Of a stretch of DNA of 64,000 bases, positions 1 to 12,916 are shown piece after piece (position 1 is the stretch's first letter; every line of letters begins with the position of its first letter). The notes beneath the pieces were generated by a model. The model was given only the letters and a program-made list of their open reading frames with translations. It ran no database searches and was not told where the DNA came from. The DNA lies in assembly GCF_001424545.1 (NCBI RefSeq), contig NZ_LMQL01000013.1:165755-229754 (forward strand), read 5' to 3'. Source of the DNA: Ramlibacter sp. Leaf400. Lineage in GTDB: Bacteria > Pseudomonadota > Gammaproteobacteria > Burkholderiales > Burkholderiaceae_C. The position numbers were made by a program, and so were the translations under genes.

Positions 1-50
1 GCCGGGGCCAGGAAAGCCGCCAGGTGCGGCAGGAAATCGAGGGGGCCCAT
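1..50 (-). CDS. N-terminal fragment of a divergent hypothetical protein
   Basis: An ATG on the minus strand at 50 opens a frame that runs off the window edge and reads MGPLDFLPHLAAFLAPA. The fragment is hydrophobic and would fit the start of a small membrane protein. It lies divergent to hemA, a position where Burkholderiales often carry a short hypothetical gene. There is no clear ribosome binding site, and only about 16 codons are visible, so the call is tentative. Confidence 0.4.
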   Translation of the reverse strand, partial: MGPLDFLPHLAAFLAP

Positions 51-100
51 TCGGCTAAGGTGATTGGCGCGTGCTAAGTGCTTGAGAACTCGACGGATTT

Positions 101-106
101 TATAAT
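101..106 (+). promoter_or_regulatory. -10 element of the hemA promoter
   Basis: A perfect TATAAT stands in otherwise GC-rich sequence and ends 7 bases before the hemA ATG at 114. Transcription would then start at or next to the start codon, giving a leaderless message. No good -35 element is visible at the right distance. Confidence 0.55.
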
Positions 107-113
107 TTCGACC

Positions 114-1385
114 ATGGCAGTCTGGGCTTTGGGCATCAACCACACGACGGCCCCGCTCGACATGCGGGGCAAGTTCGCGTTCGCCCTGGACCAGGTCCAG
201 CCCACGCTGCAGTCGCTGAGGCAAAGCCTCCAGGGCCGGATCGAGCGGCCGCCCGAAGCGGCCATCCTGTCCACCTGCAACCGCACCGAGATCTACTGCG
301 CCGGCCCAGCACACGGCCTGGAGCCGACGATCGAGTGGCTGGCGCGGTCGGGCGGCGTCTCCCCGGCCCTGCTGCGCTCGCACGCCTACACCCTGCGCGA
401 CGGCCTGGCCGCCCGGCATGCCTTCCGGGTCGCCAGCGGGCTCGATTCCATGGTGCTGGGCGAAGCGCAGATCCTGGGCCAGCTCAAGGACGCCGTGCGG
501 GCGGCCGACGAAGCCGGCGCGCTGGGCACCACGCTCAACCAGCTGTTCCAGCGCTCCTTCGCCGTCGCCAAGGAAGTGCGCAGCGCCACCGAGATCGGCG
601 CGCATTCGATCAGCATGGCGGCCGCCGCGGTGCGGCTGGCGGGCCAGCTGTTCGAGGACCTCGGCAAGATCCGCGTGCTGTTCGTCGGCGCCGGCGAGAT
701 GATCGAGCTGGCCGCGACGCACTTCGCGGCCAAGGAGCCGGCGGCCATCGCCGTCGCCAACCGCACCCTGGAGCGCGGAGAGAAGCTCGCCGTGCGATTC
801 GGTGGCGAGGTGATGCGGCTGGCCGACCTGCCCGAGCGGCTGCACGAGTTCGACGCCGTGATCAGCTCCACCGCCAGCCAGCTGCCCATCATCGGCCTGG
901 GCGCGGTCGAGCGCGCCATCAAGCGGCGCCGGCACCGGCCCATGTTCATGGTCGACCTGGCCGTGCCGCGCGACATCGAGCCCGAGGTCAAGGCGCTGGA
1001 AGACGTCTACCTGTACACGGTGGACGACCTCGCCCACGTGGTGCAGACCGGCCAGGCGCAGCGGCAGGCCGCCGTGGCGCAGGCCGAGGCCATCATCGAC
1101 GCCGGCGTGCAGAGCTTCCTGCACTGGATGGACCAGCGCGGTGCCGTGCCCCTGATCCGCCAGCTCAATGCGCAGGCCGACGAGTGGCGCGCGCTGGAGA
1201 TCGCGCGGGCCCGCAAGCTGCTGGCCAAGGGCGAGGACGTCGATGCGGTGCTCGAAGCCCTGTCGCGCGGCCTCACCCAGAAGATGCTGCACGGCGCGAT
1301 GGCCGAGCTGCATTCGGGCGACGCGGCCGCGCGCGAGAGAGCGGGCAGCGCCATCGAGCACTTCTTCCTGCGCAAGGAGCGTTAG
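114..1385 (+). CDS. hemA: glutamyl-tRNA reductase
   Basis: This enzyme reduces glutamyl-tRNA(Glu) to glutamate-1-semialdehyde with NADPH, the first committed step of C5-pathway tetrapyrrole synthesis in the cytoplasm. The 423-residue product has the usual family length. It begins [14 protein letters not shown] and carries the catalytic [10 protein letters not shown] motif, with the nucleophilic cysteine at residue 55. The Rossmann-fold NADPH domain includes VLFVGAGEM, and a C-terminal dimerisation helix follows. An in-frame GTG at 78 would add 12 residues without homology, and the TATAAT at 101-106 would then lie inside the gene, so the ATG at 114 is preferred. It is followed after 100 bases by prfA, a common bacterial pairing. 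Confidence 0.97.
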   Translation: MAVWALGINHTTAPLDMRGKFAFALDQVQPTLQSLRQSLQGRIERPPEAAILSTCNRTEIYCAGPAHGLEPTIEWLARSGGVSPALLRSHAYTLRDGLAARHAFRVASGLDSMVLGEAQILGQLKDAVRAADEAGALGTTLNQLFQRSFAVAKEVRSATEIGAHSISMAAAAVRLAGQLFEDLGKIRVLFVGAGEMIELAATHFAAKEPAAIAVANRTLERGEKLAVRFGGEVMRLADLPERLHEFDAVISSTASQLPIIGLGAVERAIKRRRHRPMFMVDLAVPRDIEPEVKALEDVYLYTVDDLAHVVQTGQAQRQAAVAQAEAIIDAGVQSFLHWMDQRGAVPLIRQLNAQADEWRALEIARARKLLAKGEDVDAVLEALSRGLTQKMLHGAMAELHSGDAAARERAGSAIEHFFLRKER

Positions 1386-1410
1386 CGCCGCGGCGCTTCG
1401 TGCGACCGCT

Positions 1411-1434
1411 CCAGCGCCGCAAGGTCGGCGCTGG
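1411..1434 (+). other. intercistronic hairpin between hemA and prfA
   Basis: CCAGCGCCG (1411-1419) and CGGCGCTGG (1426-1434) form a perfect 9-bp stem with a six-base loop. No U-tract follows, so it is more likely an mRNA-stabilising or processing stem than a terminator. It sits in the 100-base gap before prfA. Confidence 0.4.
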
Positions 1435-1485
1435 CGGGCGCCCCTCCCCCACGCCGCTCGCTCCCACCCGCATTCCGTTCCCTCC

Positions 1486-2583
1486 ATGAAACCCTTCCTC
1501 CGCCAGCAACTCGAGCGCTACCCGGTCCGCCTGCAGGAGCTGGACTTCTTCCTGCAGCAGCCGGAAGTCGCCAGCGACATGGAGCGCTTCCGCTCGCTCT
1601 CGCGCGAGCATGCCGAGGTCAGCGAAGTCGCCGGCCTCTACCAGCGCTTGCGCCAGCGCGAGGGCGACCTGGCGCAGGCGCGCGAGATGCTGGACGACGC
1701 CGACATGGCGGAGATGGCGCGCGAGGAGATCGCCGAGATCGAAGCCGAGCTGCCGGCGCTGGAAGACGAACTGCAGAAGCTGCTGCTGCCCAAGGACCCG
1801 GACGACGTGCGCAACACGTTCCTGGAAATCCGGGCCGGCACGGGCGGCGACGAATCGGCCCTTTTCGCCGGCGACCTGCTTCGCATGTACACCCGGTACG
1901 CGGAGCGCCAGGGCTGGCGCTGCGAGATCGTGAGCGAAAGCGAAGGCGAAGTGGGCGGCTTCAAGGAAGTCGTGGTGCGCATGGTCGGCGATGGCGTCTA
2001 CGGCAAGCTGAAGTTCGAGTCCGGCGGCCACCGCGTGCAGCGAGTCCCCGCGACCGAGACGCAGGGGCGCATCCACACCAGCGCCTGCACGGTGGCGGCG
2101 CTGCCCGAGCCGGACGAGGCGCAGGCGGTGCAGCTCAATCCGGCGGACCTGCGCATCGACACCTACCGCGCCAGCGGGGCCGGCGGCCAGCACATCAACA
2201 AGACCGACTCGGCGGTGCGCATCACGCACATCCCCACCGGCATCGTGGCCGAGTGCCAGGACGACCGCTCTCAGCACCGCAACAAGGCCAAGGCGCTGCA
2301 GGTGCTGGCCGCGCGCATCCGCGAGAAGGAACGCAGCGAGCGTGCCGCCAGGGAAGCCGCCACCCGCAAGGGCCTGATCGGCAGCGGCGACCGCAGCGAC
2401 CGCATCCGCACCTACAACTTCCCGCAGGGCCGGGTGACGGACCACCGCATCAACCTCACGCTCTACAAGCTTGCGTTCGTCATGGAAGGCGACCTCGACG
2501 AGCTGGTCGACGGCCTGCTGCTGGCCCGAAAGGCGGAGCAGCTGGAGGAGCTGGAGATCGGTCTGGGCGCGGGCACGACATGA
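1486..2583 (+). CDS. prfA: peptide chain release factor 1
   Basis: RF1 recognises UAA and UAG in the ribosomal A site and triggers peptide release. The 365-residue protein starts [12 protein letters not shown]. It has the codon-recognition tripeptide PAT at residues 188-190 and the peptidyl-transferase GGQ at 233-235, the same numbering as E. coli RF1. The N-terminal coiled-coil domain and the basic C-terminal region with [18 protein letters not shown] are present. Its stop codon overlaps the start of prmC (ATGA), the methyltransferase that modifies the GGQ glutamine, so enzyme and substrate are translationally coupled. Confidence 0.97.
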   Translation: MKPFLRQQLERYPVRLQELDFFLQQPEVASDMERFRSLSREHAEVSEVAGLYQRLRQREGDLAQAREMLDDADMAEMAREEIAEIEAELPALEDELQKLLLPKDPDDVRNTFLEIRAGTGGDESALFAGDLLRMYTRYAERQGWRCEIVSESEGEVGGFKEVVVRMVGDGVYGKLKFESGGHRVQRVPATETQGRIHTSACTVAALPEPDEAQAVQLNPADLRIDTYRASGAGGQHINKTDSAVRITHIPTGIVAECQDDRSQHRNKAKALQVLAARIREKERSERAAREAATRKGLIGSGDRSDRIRTYNFPQGRVTDHRINLTLYKLAFVMEGDLDELVDGLLLARKAEQLEELEIGLGAGTT

Positions 2584-3407
2584 CGCCGGCGCAGGCGTTG
2601 CAGCAGGCCGCCGCCGCGGGCGTCGCGCGGCTCGATGCGCAGTTGCTGCTGCTGCATGCACTCGGCCGGCCGGCGACGGACCGTGCCTGGTTGGTGGCGC
2701 ATGACGACGAGGCGATCGCGGCGGACGCTGCGCAGGCATTCCAGGGCTTCCTCGTGCGCCGCGCCGCGGGCGAGCCGCTGGCCTATCTGGTGGGCTACAA
2801 GGAATTCTTCGGCCTGGACCTGCAGGTGGATGCGCGCGTGCTGGTGCCGCGGCCGGACACCGAGACGCTGGTCGAATGGGCGCTGGAGGTGCTGACCGGG
2901 CGGGCCGCGCCGCGCGTGGTCGATCTCGGCACCGGCAGCGGCGCGATCGCGCTGGCCATCGCCTGCCGGCGGCGCGATGCCGAGGTCGAGGCCGTCGATG
3001 CGAGCGCGGGCGCCTTGGCCGTCGCGACGCAGAACGCGCGGCGACTCGACCTGCCGGTGCACTTCGTCCAGGCCCGCTGGCTGGCGCAGGCGCGCGGTCC
3101 CTACGACCTGGTCGTCTCCAATCCGCCCTACGTGGCCGCCGGCGACGAGCACCTGCAGGCGTTGCGCCACGAGCCGCGCGAAGCCCTGGTCGCCGGCGCC
3201 GACGGCCTCGACGACGTGCGCGAGATCGTCCACCAGGCGCCCGCGGTGCTGGCCTCCGGCGGCTGGCTGCTGCTGGAACACGGCTGGGACCAGGCGGCGG
3301 CGGTGCGCGGACTGCTGCAGGCGGCCGGCTTCGCCGACGTGGGCTCCCGCCGGGACCTGGCGGGCATCGAGCGCTGCACCGGCGGCCGCCGGCTCGAACA
3401 GGGATAA
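2580..3407 (+). CDS. prmC: release factor glutamine N5-methyltransferase
   Basis: PrmC (HemK) methylates the glutamine of the GGQ motif in RF1 and RF2, using S-adenosylmethionine. The 275-residue product contains the AdoMet-binding signature [14 protein letters not shown] and the catalytic NPPY motif in [11 protein letters not shown], preceded by an N-terminal helical domain that docks the release factor. Its ATG at 2580 overlaps the prfA stop codon, which fixes the start. A GATAAT sequence at 3403-3408 overlaps the prmC stop codon and could serve as the -10 element of the grxD gene downstream. Confidence 0.96.
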   Translation: MTPAQALQQAAAAGVARLDAQLLLLHALGRPATDRAWLVAHDDEAIAADAAQAFQGFLVRRAAGEPLAYLVGYKEFFGLDLQVDARVLVPRPDTETLVEWALEVLTGRAAPRVVDLGTGSGAIALAIACRRRDAEVEAVDASAGALAVATQNARRLDLPVHFVQARWLAQARGPYDLVVSNPPYVAAGDEHLQALRHEPREALVAGADGLDDVREIVHQAPAVLASGGWLLLEHGWDQAAAVRGLLQAAGFADVGSRRDLAGIERCTGGRRLEQG

Positions 3408-3459
3408 TCCGTACAAACGAGTCGGGCCCCGGCCCACCCTTGCATCCAGGAGATTTCCC

Positions 3460-3792
3460 ATGAGCGACGTCCAGCAACGCATCGACCAGCTGGTCAAGAA
3501 CAACGACGTGCTGCTCTTCATGAAGGGCAACGCCAGCTTTCCGATGTGCGGCTTCTCAGGCCGTGCCATCCAGATCCTGAAGGCCTGCGGCGTCGACTCC
3601 AAGGCGCTCACCACGGTGAACGTGCTGGAGGACGACGAGATCCGCCAGGCCATCAAGGACTACAGCAATTGGCCGACCATCCCGCAGCTCTACGTGCGCG
3701 GCGAGTTCATCGGCGGCTCGGACATCATGATGGAGATGTACCAGAGCGGCGAGCTGCAGCAGGTGCTGGGCGCCACCGCCCCGCGCGGCTGA
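3460..3792 (+). CDS. grxD: monothiol glutaredoxin (Grx4 type)
   Basis: A monothiol CGFS glutaredoxin of 110 residues. These proteins bind glutathione-ligated [2Fe-2S] clusters and act in iron-sulfur cluster delivery. The active site MCGFSGRA places the cysteine at residue 30, as in E. coli GrxD. The cis-proline motif WPTIPQLYV and the glutathione-contacting GGSDIMMEM are intact. A ribosome binding site AGGAGA at 3448-3453 supports the ATG at 3460. The gene follows prmC by 52 bases; this hemA-prfA-prmC-grxD order is familiar in Burkholderiales. Confidence 0.95.
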   Translation: MSDVQQRIDQLVKNNDVLLFMKGNASFPMCGFSGRAIQILKACGVDSKALTTVNVLEDDEIRQAIKDYSNWPTIPQLYVRGEFIGGSDIMMEMYQSGELQQVLGATAPRG

Positions 3793-3890
3793 GCGCGCGC
3801 TTCGGCATCAGCAGCCGCACGGCCCGGCTGCCAGACACAGCGGCAATTTGCTGACACCAGGGCGCGGTCGCGTCCCGATCGGTTGCGCAC

Positions 3891-3906
3891 TGGCACGCCT
3901 TATGCT
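3891..3906 (+). promoter_or_regulatory. candidate sigma-54 promoter
   Basis: TGGCACG, four bases, then ATGCT matches the RpoN -24/-12 consensus (TGGCACG-N4-TTGCW) with one mismatch, and the GG and GC dinucleotides are exactly 10 bases apart. It lies 35 bases before the start of the AAA+ ATPase gene on the same strand. The upstream enhancer site and activator were not identified. Confidence 0.45.
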
Positions 3907-3940
3907 GGAATGAACCCAGCAGTCGTGAAGGAGTGCTTGC

Positions 3941-4939
3941 ATGGACAGCCGCAGTCTGGTGCCCCATCAACCGTCTTCGTTCAAGCTACCCATCGCCCAC
4001 GTGCGGAACGTCTTCCGTCCGCATGACGTCGAGCGCAAGCTCGCCAAGCTGCCCAACAAGGAGCACGAGAACCTGCGCACCACTTACGAGCGCATGCTCG
4101 AGCGCGGGCCCGAACGCTTCCAGGTCAAGCCCAGCGGCGTTCCCGACATGTCGGCGCTCTACGAGCAGCTGCCCAACTTCACCGATGCGCTGGACGACGT
4201 GAAGCGCCACGTCGCCCTCTCGCAGGACAGCCGCGATGGCCTGGAGGTCACACCCATGCTGCTGCTCGGCCCGCCGGGCATCGGCAAGACCCATTTCGCG
4301 CGCAAGCTGGCCGACCTGCTGGGCACCGGCATGAACCTGGTGCCCATGAGCTCGATGACGGCCGGCTGGCTGCTGTCGGGTGCTTCGTCGCAGTGGAAGG
4401 GCGCCAAGCCGGGCAAGGTGTTCGAGGCCCTCGTCGATGGCCAGTACGCCAATCCGGTGCTGGTGGTCGACGAGATCGACAAGGCATCGGCCGATGCGCA
4501 GTACGACCCGCTCGGCGCGCTCTACGGCCTGCTGGAGCACGACACCGCGCAGTGCTTCATCGACGAGTTCGCCGAGATCGCCATCGACGCCAGCCAGGTG
4601 ATCTGGATCATGACCGCCAACGACGAGCGCTGCATTCCCGAGCCCATCCTCAACCGCATGAACGTGTTCGAGATCGAGGCACCGTCGCCGGAGGCCGCGC
4701 GGCAGATCGCGCGCAACCTGTACCTGTCGATCCGCGGCGAACACGGGTGGGGCGCCCGCTTCGAGCCCGAGCCTTCGGATGCCCTGCTCGATCAGCTGTC
4801 GGAACTGGCGCCTCGCGAGATGCGCCGCGCGCTGATGACGGGGTTCGGCAACGCGCGCCTCGATTCGCGCGGCGAGATCGCGGCGGAGGACCTGCCCAAG
4901 CCGGGTTCGAGCAAGGGCAGGATCGGCTTCGTGCAGTAG
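3941..4939 (+). CDS. AAA+ family ATPase of unknown role
   Basis: A 332-residue AAA+ ATPase. The Walker A motif GPPGIGKT lies at residues 110-117 and the Walker B motif LVVDEID at about 173-180. Sensor-1 (WIMTAND) and an arginine in the LNRMNVFEI segment follow. The core resembles the ATPase module of Lon-type proteases, but no protease domain follows, so it may be a stand-alone remodelling factor. About 100 residues upstream of the ATPase have no motif I recognise. A ribosome binding site AAGGAG at 3928-3933 sets the start. A possible sigma-54 promoter precedes it, hinting at conditional expression. It converges on the lytic transglycosylase with four bases between the stop codons. Confidence 0.85.
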   Translation: MDSRSLVPHQPSSFKLPIAHVRNVFRPHDVERKLAKLPNKEHENLRTTYERMLERGPERFQVKPSGVPDMSALYEQLPNFTDALDDVKRHVALSQDSRDGLEVTPMLLLGPPGIGKTHFARKLADLLGTGMNLVPMSSMTAGWLLSGASSQWKGAKPGKVFEALVDGQYANPVLVVDEIDKASADAQYDPLGALYGLLEHDTAQCFIDEFAEIAIDASQVIWIMTANDERCIPEPILNRMNVFEIEAPSPEAARQIARNLYLSIRGEHGWGARFEPEPSDALLDQLSELAPREMRRALMTGFGNARLDSRGEIAAEDLPKPGSSKGRIGFVQ

Positions 4940-4943
4940 GCGG

Positions 4944-5593
4944 TCAGCCGCCCGCGCGCAGCGCGGGATCGGCGCCCTTGGGGGGCGTCGAGTCCACGAA
5001 CTGCCACTGCCTGCCGGCGGCGAACACGGCGTCCGGGTACTGCGGCTTGCCGCGGCTGCCGTTGTAGCGGCCCAGCGCCATGAACAGGTTGCCGCGCTCG
5101 CGGTCGATGTAGTGCCGCAGGATCACGCAGCCGAAGCGCAGGTTGGTCTGCATGTGGAACAGCTTGCCGGGGTCGCCGTCGCCGATCAGCCGGCTCCAGA
5201 AAGGCATCACCTGCATGTAGCCGCGCGCGCCGACCCGGCTGACCGCGAACTTGCGGAAGGCGCTTTCCACCTGGATCAGGCCGAGCACCAGGCCGGGATC
5301 GAGCCCCGCGCGCTTGGCTTCATACCAGACCGTCTGCAGGAATTCCTTGCGCTCCTGCCAGTCCACCTTGCGGCGGGTCAGGCGCGGGCTCATGGCCCCG
5401 AGCCAGCGCAGGTAGGACAGGCGCGATTCGGTGTCGGGAAACTCGGGGACGGGTGGCGCCGAATTGGCCACCGCCGAACTGAGGGCGGTGCGGACCGAGT
5501 CGGCCAGCGGCTCCTCGATCTGGCCGCCGGCGCGGGCCTGTGTCGCGGCGAACGGCCCCGCCGCCAGCAATGCCAGCGCCGCGCGCCGCGCGA

Positions 5594-5597
<4 letters not shown>
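4944..5597 (-). CDS. lytic transglycosylase (SLT domain)
   Basis: A secreted murein lytic transglycosylase of 217 residues, which would cleave the MurNAc-GlcNAc bond of peptidoglycan in the periplasm. The N-terminus reads as a signal peptide ending ATQARA. The SLT catalytic glutamate is E111 in GLIQVESAF, followed by [15 protein letters not shown] and later [10 protein letters not shown]. The start is a GTG at 5597 that overlaps the proS stop codon as GTGA, so the two genes are translationally coupled. I infer a general cell-wall turnover role; the subfamily cannot be fixed by eye. Confidence 0.9.
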
Positions 5598-7339
<1,742 letters not shown>

Positions 7340-7376
7340 TCGGAAACGAGGGAGGGCGCGGGAGACGGCTGAGCTC

Positions 7377-7406
7377 TTGGCGCACGCGCAGGGCGGCGTG
7401 CATAAT
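7377..7406 (+). promoter_or_regulatory. sigma-70 promoter of rppH
   Basis: TTGGCG (7377-7382), an 18-base spacer and CATAAT (7401-7406) form a reasonable sigma-70 promoter between the divergent proS and rppH genes. It gives a leader of about 24 bases before the rppH ATG at 7437. Confidence 0.55.
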
Positions 7407-7436
7407 GGACTCAGTTCAAAAGTTTGGGGTTTGATT

Positions 7437-8084
7437 ATGCTTGACCGGGACGGCTTCAGGCCCAACGTCGGCATCATCCTGCTCAACCAGAAAAACCAGG
7501 TGTTCTGGGGCAAGCGAATCCGCACCCACAGCTGGCAGTTTCCGCAAGGCGGGATCGATCGCGGAGAAACGCCCGAACAGGCGATGTTCCGCGAGTTGCA
7601 CGAAGAAGTCGGGCTCATGCCCGAACACGTTCGGATCATCGCCCGCACGCGCGACTGGTTGCGCTACGAAGTGCCGGACCGCTACATCCGGCGCGATGCA
7701 CGCGGCCACTACAAGGGCCAGAAGCAGATCTGGTACCTGCTGCAACTCACCGGGCAGGACTGGAACCTGAACCTGCGCGCCACCAACCATCCCGAGTTCG
7801 ACGCCTGGCGCTGGAACGACTACTGGGTCCCGCTGGACGTGGTGGTCGAATTCAAGCGCGGTGTGTACGAGATGGCGTTGACCGAGCTTGCCCGCTTCGT
7901 GCCGCGGCACGATCACCGCAACCGGTATCTGCGCGGCGGCATGCGCTCGCGCGACCAGGGGCCCCACGAGCCGCACGGCGAGCCCATGCCCGGCCCGAGT
8001 TTCGAGCTGCCGCCCGGCGCCACCTTCGAGCCCGACCCGCAGTCGGCGATCAAGAACGCGCAGGAAAGCAATCGTGCGCCCTGA
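7437..8084 (+). CDS. rppH: RNA pyrophosphohydrolase (Nudix)
   Basis: RppH removes pyrophosphate from the 5' triphosphate end of mRNA and so starts RNase E-dependent decay. The 215-residue protein starts [17 protein letters not shown] and has a complete Nudix box, from [11 protein letters not shown] to RELHEEVGL. The core ends near residue 165. A proline-rich, probably disordered tail of about 50 residues follows, as is common in beta-proteobacteria. The ATG at 7437 is chosen because upstream frame sequence lacks homology. Its last codons overlap the start of the next gene. Confidence 0.95.
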   Translation: MLDRDGFRPNVGIILLNQKNQVFWGKRIRTHSWQFPQGGIDRGETPEQAMFRELHEEVGLMPEHVRIIARTRDWLRYEVPDRYIRRDARGHYKGQKQIWYLLQLTGQDWNLNLRATNHPEFDAWRWNDYWVPLDVVVEFKRGVYEMALTELARFVPRHDHRNRYLRGGMRSRDQGPHEPHGEPMPGPSFELPPGATFEPDPQSAIKNAQESNRAP

Positions 8085-8592
8085 AGGCGTGCGGCGAGCC
8101 GCCGCCCTCCTCGCCCTGGCGGCGTGCTGCGGGGCCGCGCACGCCCAGCTCGCGCCGGTCGACCCCGACTGGAAGGAAGTCGACGCGCCCGCGCCTCCCG
8201 CCCTGAAGACCGAGAAGCTGGTGCCGATCGACATGGGCAGCTCGGTGCTGCGCTGGGGCGTGGACCCAGCCTCCATCAGCATCGCCGGCGACGGCGTGGT
8301 GCGCTACGTGGTGGTGGCGCGGGGCGAAGGCGGCGCGGTGAATGCGATGTACGAAGGCGTGCGTTGCAACACCGCCGAAGTGAAGGTGTACGCCCGCCAT
8401 GCAGGCGACAAGTGGGTGGCGGTGCGTGACGCCGACTGGAAGCCGCTGCGCGGCAGCGCCGCCACGCTGCACAGCCTGGCCATCGCGCGCAATGGCGCCT
8501 GCATGGGCCATGGTGTCAACCGCTCGCCCAGCCAGATCGCGCGCGATCTGGGCAACACCAGCGAACACAGGTTCCGTCCCGAGGTGCGCTGA
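8074..8592 (+). CDS. CNP1-like family exported protein
   Basis: A 172-residue protein with a hydrophobic N-terminal signal ending CCGAAHAQ, followed by a domain I recognise as the CNP1-like (cryptic neisserial protein 1) family. The conserved-looking stretch includes [22 protein letters not shown], and [16 protein letters not shown] with a central cysteine. The role of this family is unknown; it is presumably periplasmic. The start is a GTG at 8074 overlapping the end of rppH, with AGGAAAG just upstream. It converges on proB with 14 bases between them. Confidence 0.85.
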   Translation: MRPEGVRRAAALLALAACCGAAHAQLAPVDPDWKEVDAPAPPALKTEKLVPIDMGSSVLRWGVDPASISIAGDGVVRYVVVARGEGGAVNAMYEGVRCNTAEVKVYARHAGDKWVAVRDADWKPLRGSAATLHSLAIARNGACMGHGVNRSPSQIARDLGNTSEHRFRPEVR

Positions 8593-8606
8593 CCCCGCCC
8601 TTGGTC

Positions 8607-10915
<2,309 letters not shown>

Positions 10916-10920
10916 TTAAC

Positions 10921-11181
10921 TCAGGCCGCCGGGACGATGCTGACCGTGTGCTTGCTCAGGGCACCCTTGATGCCGAACTGGACATGGCCGTCCACGAGCG
11001 CGAACAGCGTGTGGTCCTTGCCCAGGCCGACATTGGTGCCAGGGTGGAACTTGGTGCCGCGCTGGCGCACGATGATCGAACCCGCGCTGATCAGCTCGCC
11101 GCCGAACGCCTTGACGCCCAGCATCTTGGGCTGGGAATCCCGCCCGTTGCGCGTAGAGCCGCCGCCTTTTTTCTGTGCCAT
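10921..11181 (-). CDS. rpmA: 50S ribosomal protein L27
   Basis: Ribosomal protein bL27 lies near the peptidyl-transferase centre, where its N-terminal tail reaches toward the A and P sites. The 86-residue sequence starts [16 protein letters not shown] and continues with [14 protein letters not shown], typical of the family. It follows rplU by 16 bases in the usual rplU-rpmA pair and ends just before an intrinsic terminator. Confidence 0.98.
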   Translation of the reverse strand: MAQKKGGGSTRNGRDSQPKMLGVKAFGGELISAGSIIVRQRGTKFHPGTNVGLGKDHTLFALVDGHVQFGIKGALSKHTVSIVPAA

Positions 11182-11197
11182 TTCTGCTGCTCCTGGG

Positions 11198-11509
11198 TTA
11201 GAGGGCGATGGCGCCGATCTGCAGCTCGGTGAACTGCTGGCGATGCCCCTGGCGCTTCTGGTAGTGCTTGCGACGGCGCATCTTGAAGATGCGGACCTTG
11301 TCGTGCTTGCCGTGGGCCACGATCGTGGCCTTGACGGAGGCGCCGGACACCAGGGGGGTGCCGATCTTCAGGTCGCCGCCGTTTCCGACTGCCAACACCT
11401 GATCGAGCACGATTTCCTGGCCTACGTCCGCAGCAATCTGTTCTACTTTGATCTTCTCGCCGGAAGCAACGCGATACTGCTTGCCACCGGTTTTTATGAC
11501 CGCGTACAT
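11198..11509 (-). CDS. rplU: 50S ribosomal protein L21
   Basis: Ribosomal protein bL21 binds 23S rRNA. The 103-residue sequence starts [18 protein letters not shown] and has the basic C-terminal loop [19 protein letters not shown]. The open frame extends upstream to 11593, but the family start is the ATG at 11509. It is first in the rplU-rpmA operon and is preceded by a good sigma-70 promoter about 55 bases upstream. Confidence 0.98.
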   Translation of the reverse strand: MYAVIKTGGKQYRVASGEKIKVEQIAADVGQEIVLDQVLAVGNGGDLKIGTPLVSGASVKATIVAHGKHDKVRIFKMRRRKHYQKRQGHRQQFTELQIGAIAL

Positions 11510-11563
11510 GTGAGACCTCTCGAATGGGAAGTACCCCGGGACGGATTTCCCGGAGAGCCCTCG

Positions 11564-11593
11564 ACTATAGCATAGTTTGCGGTTACTCACCAA
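11564..11593 (-). promoter_or_regulatory. sigma-70 promoter of rplU-rpmA
   Basis: On the minus strand, TTGGTG (11593-11588), an 18-base spacer and TATAGT (11569-11564) form a strong-looking promoter about 55 bases before the rplU ATG. The leader between promoter and gene contains GC-rich inverted segments around 11533-11552. Confidence 0.65.
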
Positions 11594-11633
11594 GCAGCCC
11601 GCCCGCGCCGCCGAGGCGCCCAGGGGCGCTTCC

Positions 11634-11639
11634 TATAAT
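11634..11639 (+). promoter_or_regulatory. -10 element of ispB
   Basis: A perfect TATAAT lies 24 bases before the proposed TTG start of ispB, divergent from the rplU promoter. The -35 region is not evident. Confidence 0.45.
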
Positions 11640-11663
11640 CCGGACTCAACCGCCGGACCGCCC

Positions 11664-12647
11664 TTGACCTCCCCTTCCGCCAGCACCGGCCAGGTGCTCT
11701 CCCTGATCGCCGATGACATGGTCGAGGTCGACGCGGCCATCGCCCGCCGCCTCGATTCCGGCGTGCCCCTGGTGGGGCAGGTCTCCCGCTACATCATCTC
11801 CGCGGGCGGCAAGCGATTGCGGCCGGCGCTGCTGCTGCTGGTGAGCGCCGCGCTCGGATTCCGCGGCGACCAGCGCTTCAACCTCGCGGCGGTGGTGGAG
11901 TTCATCCACACGGCCACGCTGCTGCACGACGACGTGGTCGACGACTCGACGCTGCGGCGCGGGCGCGCGACCGCCAACGAGAGCTTCGGCAATCCGGCCA
12001 GCGTGCTGGTGGGCGACTTCCTGTATTCGCGCGCCTTCCAGATGATGCTGGAGGCCGACGACATGCGGGTGATGGCCATCCTGGCCGACGCCACCAACGT
12101 GATCGCCGAAGGCGAGGTGCTGCAGCTGATGAACATGCACGACGCCTCGCTCGACGAAGCGGGTTACCTGCGCGTGATCCGCTCCAAGACCGCCAAGCTG
12201 TTCGAAGCCAGTGCGCGGCTGGGCGCCGTGCTGGCCGGCTCACAGAGCGACATCGAGGAAGCCTGCGCAGGCTATGGCCGGTCGCTGGGCACCGCCTTCC
12301 AGGTGATCGACGACGTCCTCGACTACGACGGCGACGCGCACGAAATGGGCAAGAACCTCGGGGACGATCTGCGCGAGGGCAAGGCCACGCTGCCCCTGAT
12401 CGCCGCCATGCAGCGAGGGACCAGCGAACAACGCGATCTGATCCGGCACGCGATCGAGCATGGCGCAGTCGAAGAACTCGATACGATCGTGGCCGTCGTG
12501 CGCGATACCGGGGCGCTGGACGTGACGCGCGCGGCCGCCGCAACGGAGGCGCAACGAGCGATCGAATGCGCGTTGCAACTGCCGCGCAATGAGTACGCCG
12601 AGGGTTTGGTACAATTGGCGGCTCAACTGCTTCAGCGTCGCAATTGA
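11664..12647 (+). CDS. ispB: octaprenyl/polyprenyl diphosphate synthase
   Basis: A trans-type polyprenyl diphosphate synthase that makes the side chain of ubiquinone. The product is about 327 residues. Both aspartate-rich motifs are present: LLHDDVVDDSTLRRG (first) and FQVIDDVLDYDGD (second). GGKRLRPALLLL binds the diphosphate. The start is uncertain: TTG at 11664 gives LTSPSAST, and GTG at 11695 would give a shorter form. Longer upstream versions would run across the TATAAT at 11634. A lone ispB before a tRNA-Pro gene is common in this group. Confidence 0.92.
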   Translation: MTSPSASTGQVLSLIADDMVEVDAAIARRLDSGVPLVGQVSRYIISAGGKRLRPALLLLVSAALGFRGDQRFNLAAVVEFIHTATLLHDDVVDDSTLRRGRATANESFGNPASVLVGDFLYSRAFQMMLEADDMRVMAILADATNVIAEGEVLQLMNMHDASLDEAGYLRVIRSKTAKLFEASARLGAVLAGSQSDIEEACAGYGRSLGTAFQVIDDVLDYDGDAHEMGKNLGDDLREGKATLPLIAAMQRGTSEQRDLIRHAIEHGAVEELDTIVAVVRDTGALDVTRAAAATEAQRAIECALQLPRNEYAEGLVQLAAQLLQRRN

Positions 12648-12688
12648 TCGCAGGATCATCCCGCCGACGCTTGCACTGAAGCACCAAT

Positions 12689-12765
12689 CGGGGTGTAGCT
12701 TAGCCTGGTAGAGCGCTACGTTCGGGACGTAGAGGCCGGAGGTTCGAATCCTCTCACCCCGACCA
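12689..12765 (+). tRNA. tRNA-Pro (anticodon CGG)
   Basis: A 77-nucleotide cloverleaf with acceptor stem CGGGGTG/CACCCCG, discriminator A and encoded CCA. The anticodon stem is CTACG/CGTAG around loop TTCGGGA, giving anticodon CGG for the proline codon CCG. The T-arm contains GGTTCGAATCC. CCG is expected to be a frequent proline codon in such a GC-rich genome. Confidence 0.97.
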
Positions 12766-12789
12766 GTTTCCCCTTCCGACCCGTGACAT

Positions 12790-12806
12790 CCTGCCCAGTG
12801 GGCAGG
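12790..12806 (+). other. short hairpin downstream of tRNA-Pro
   Basis: CCTGCCC and GGGCAGG form a 7-bp stem with loop AGT, 25 bases after the tRNA. No U-tract follows. It may help 3' processing or termination of the tRNA transcript; this is weak evidence. Confidence 0.3.
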
Positions 12807-12916
12807 CGGCCATTCGCCGCCATACCACAGGTCAGATTTACACCGGATGGGCTTTCGGCGATGATCAGCTGGCTCTCGTCCGCCTGACCGGCGAGGGCCG
12901 ATTGAACACATCACGA

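Noticed and set aside
114..1385. A longer hemA start at GTG 78
   Set aside because: The extra 12 residues have no homology and the start would place the TATAAT element inside the gene; [12 protein letters not shown] is the conserved opening.
1273..3477. A 734-codon minus-strand frame across prfA and prmC
   Set aside because: Arg/Pro/Ala-rich low-complexity translation opposite two well-identified genes; a composition artefact of high GC.
3883..3906. A sigma-70 promoter TTGCGC...TATGCT before the AAA+ ATPase gene
   Set aside because: The spacer would be only 12 bases, too short for sigma-70; the same region fits the sigma-54 consensus much better.
12689..12916. tRNA-Pro as an integration site of a genomic island
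   Set aside because: No integrase, no direct repeat of the tRNA end and no shift in gene content; conserved pilus genes follow directly.
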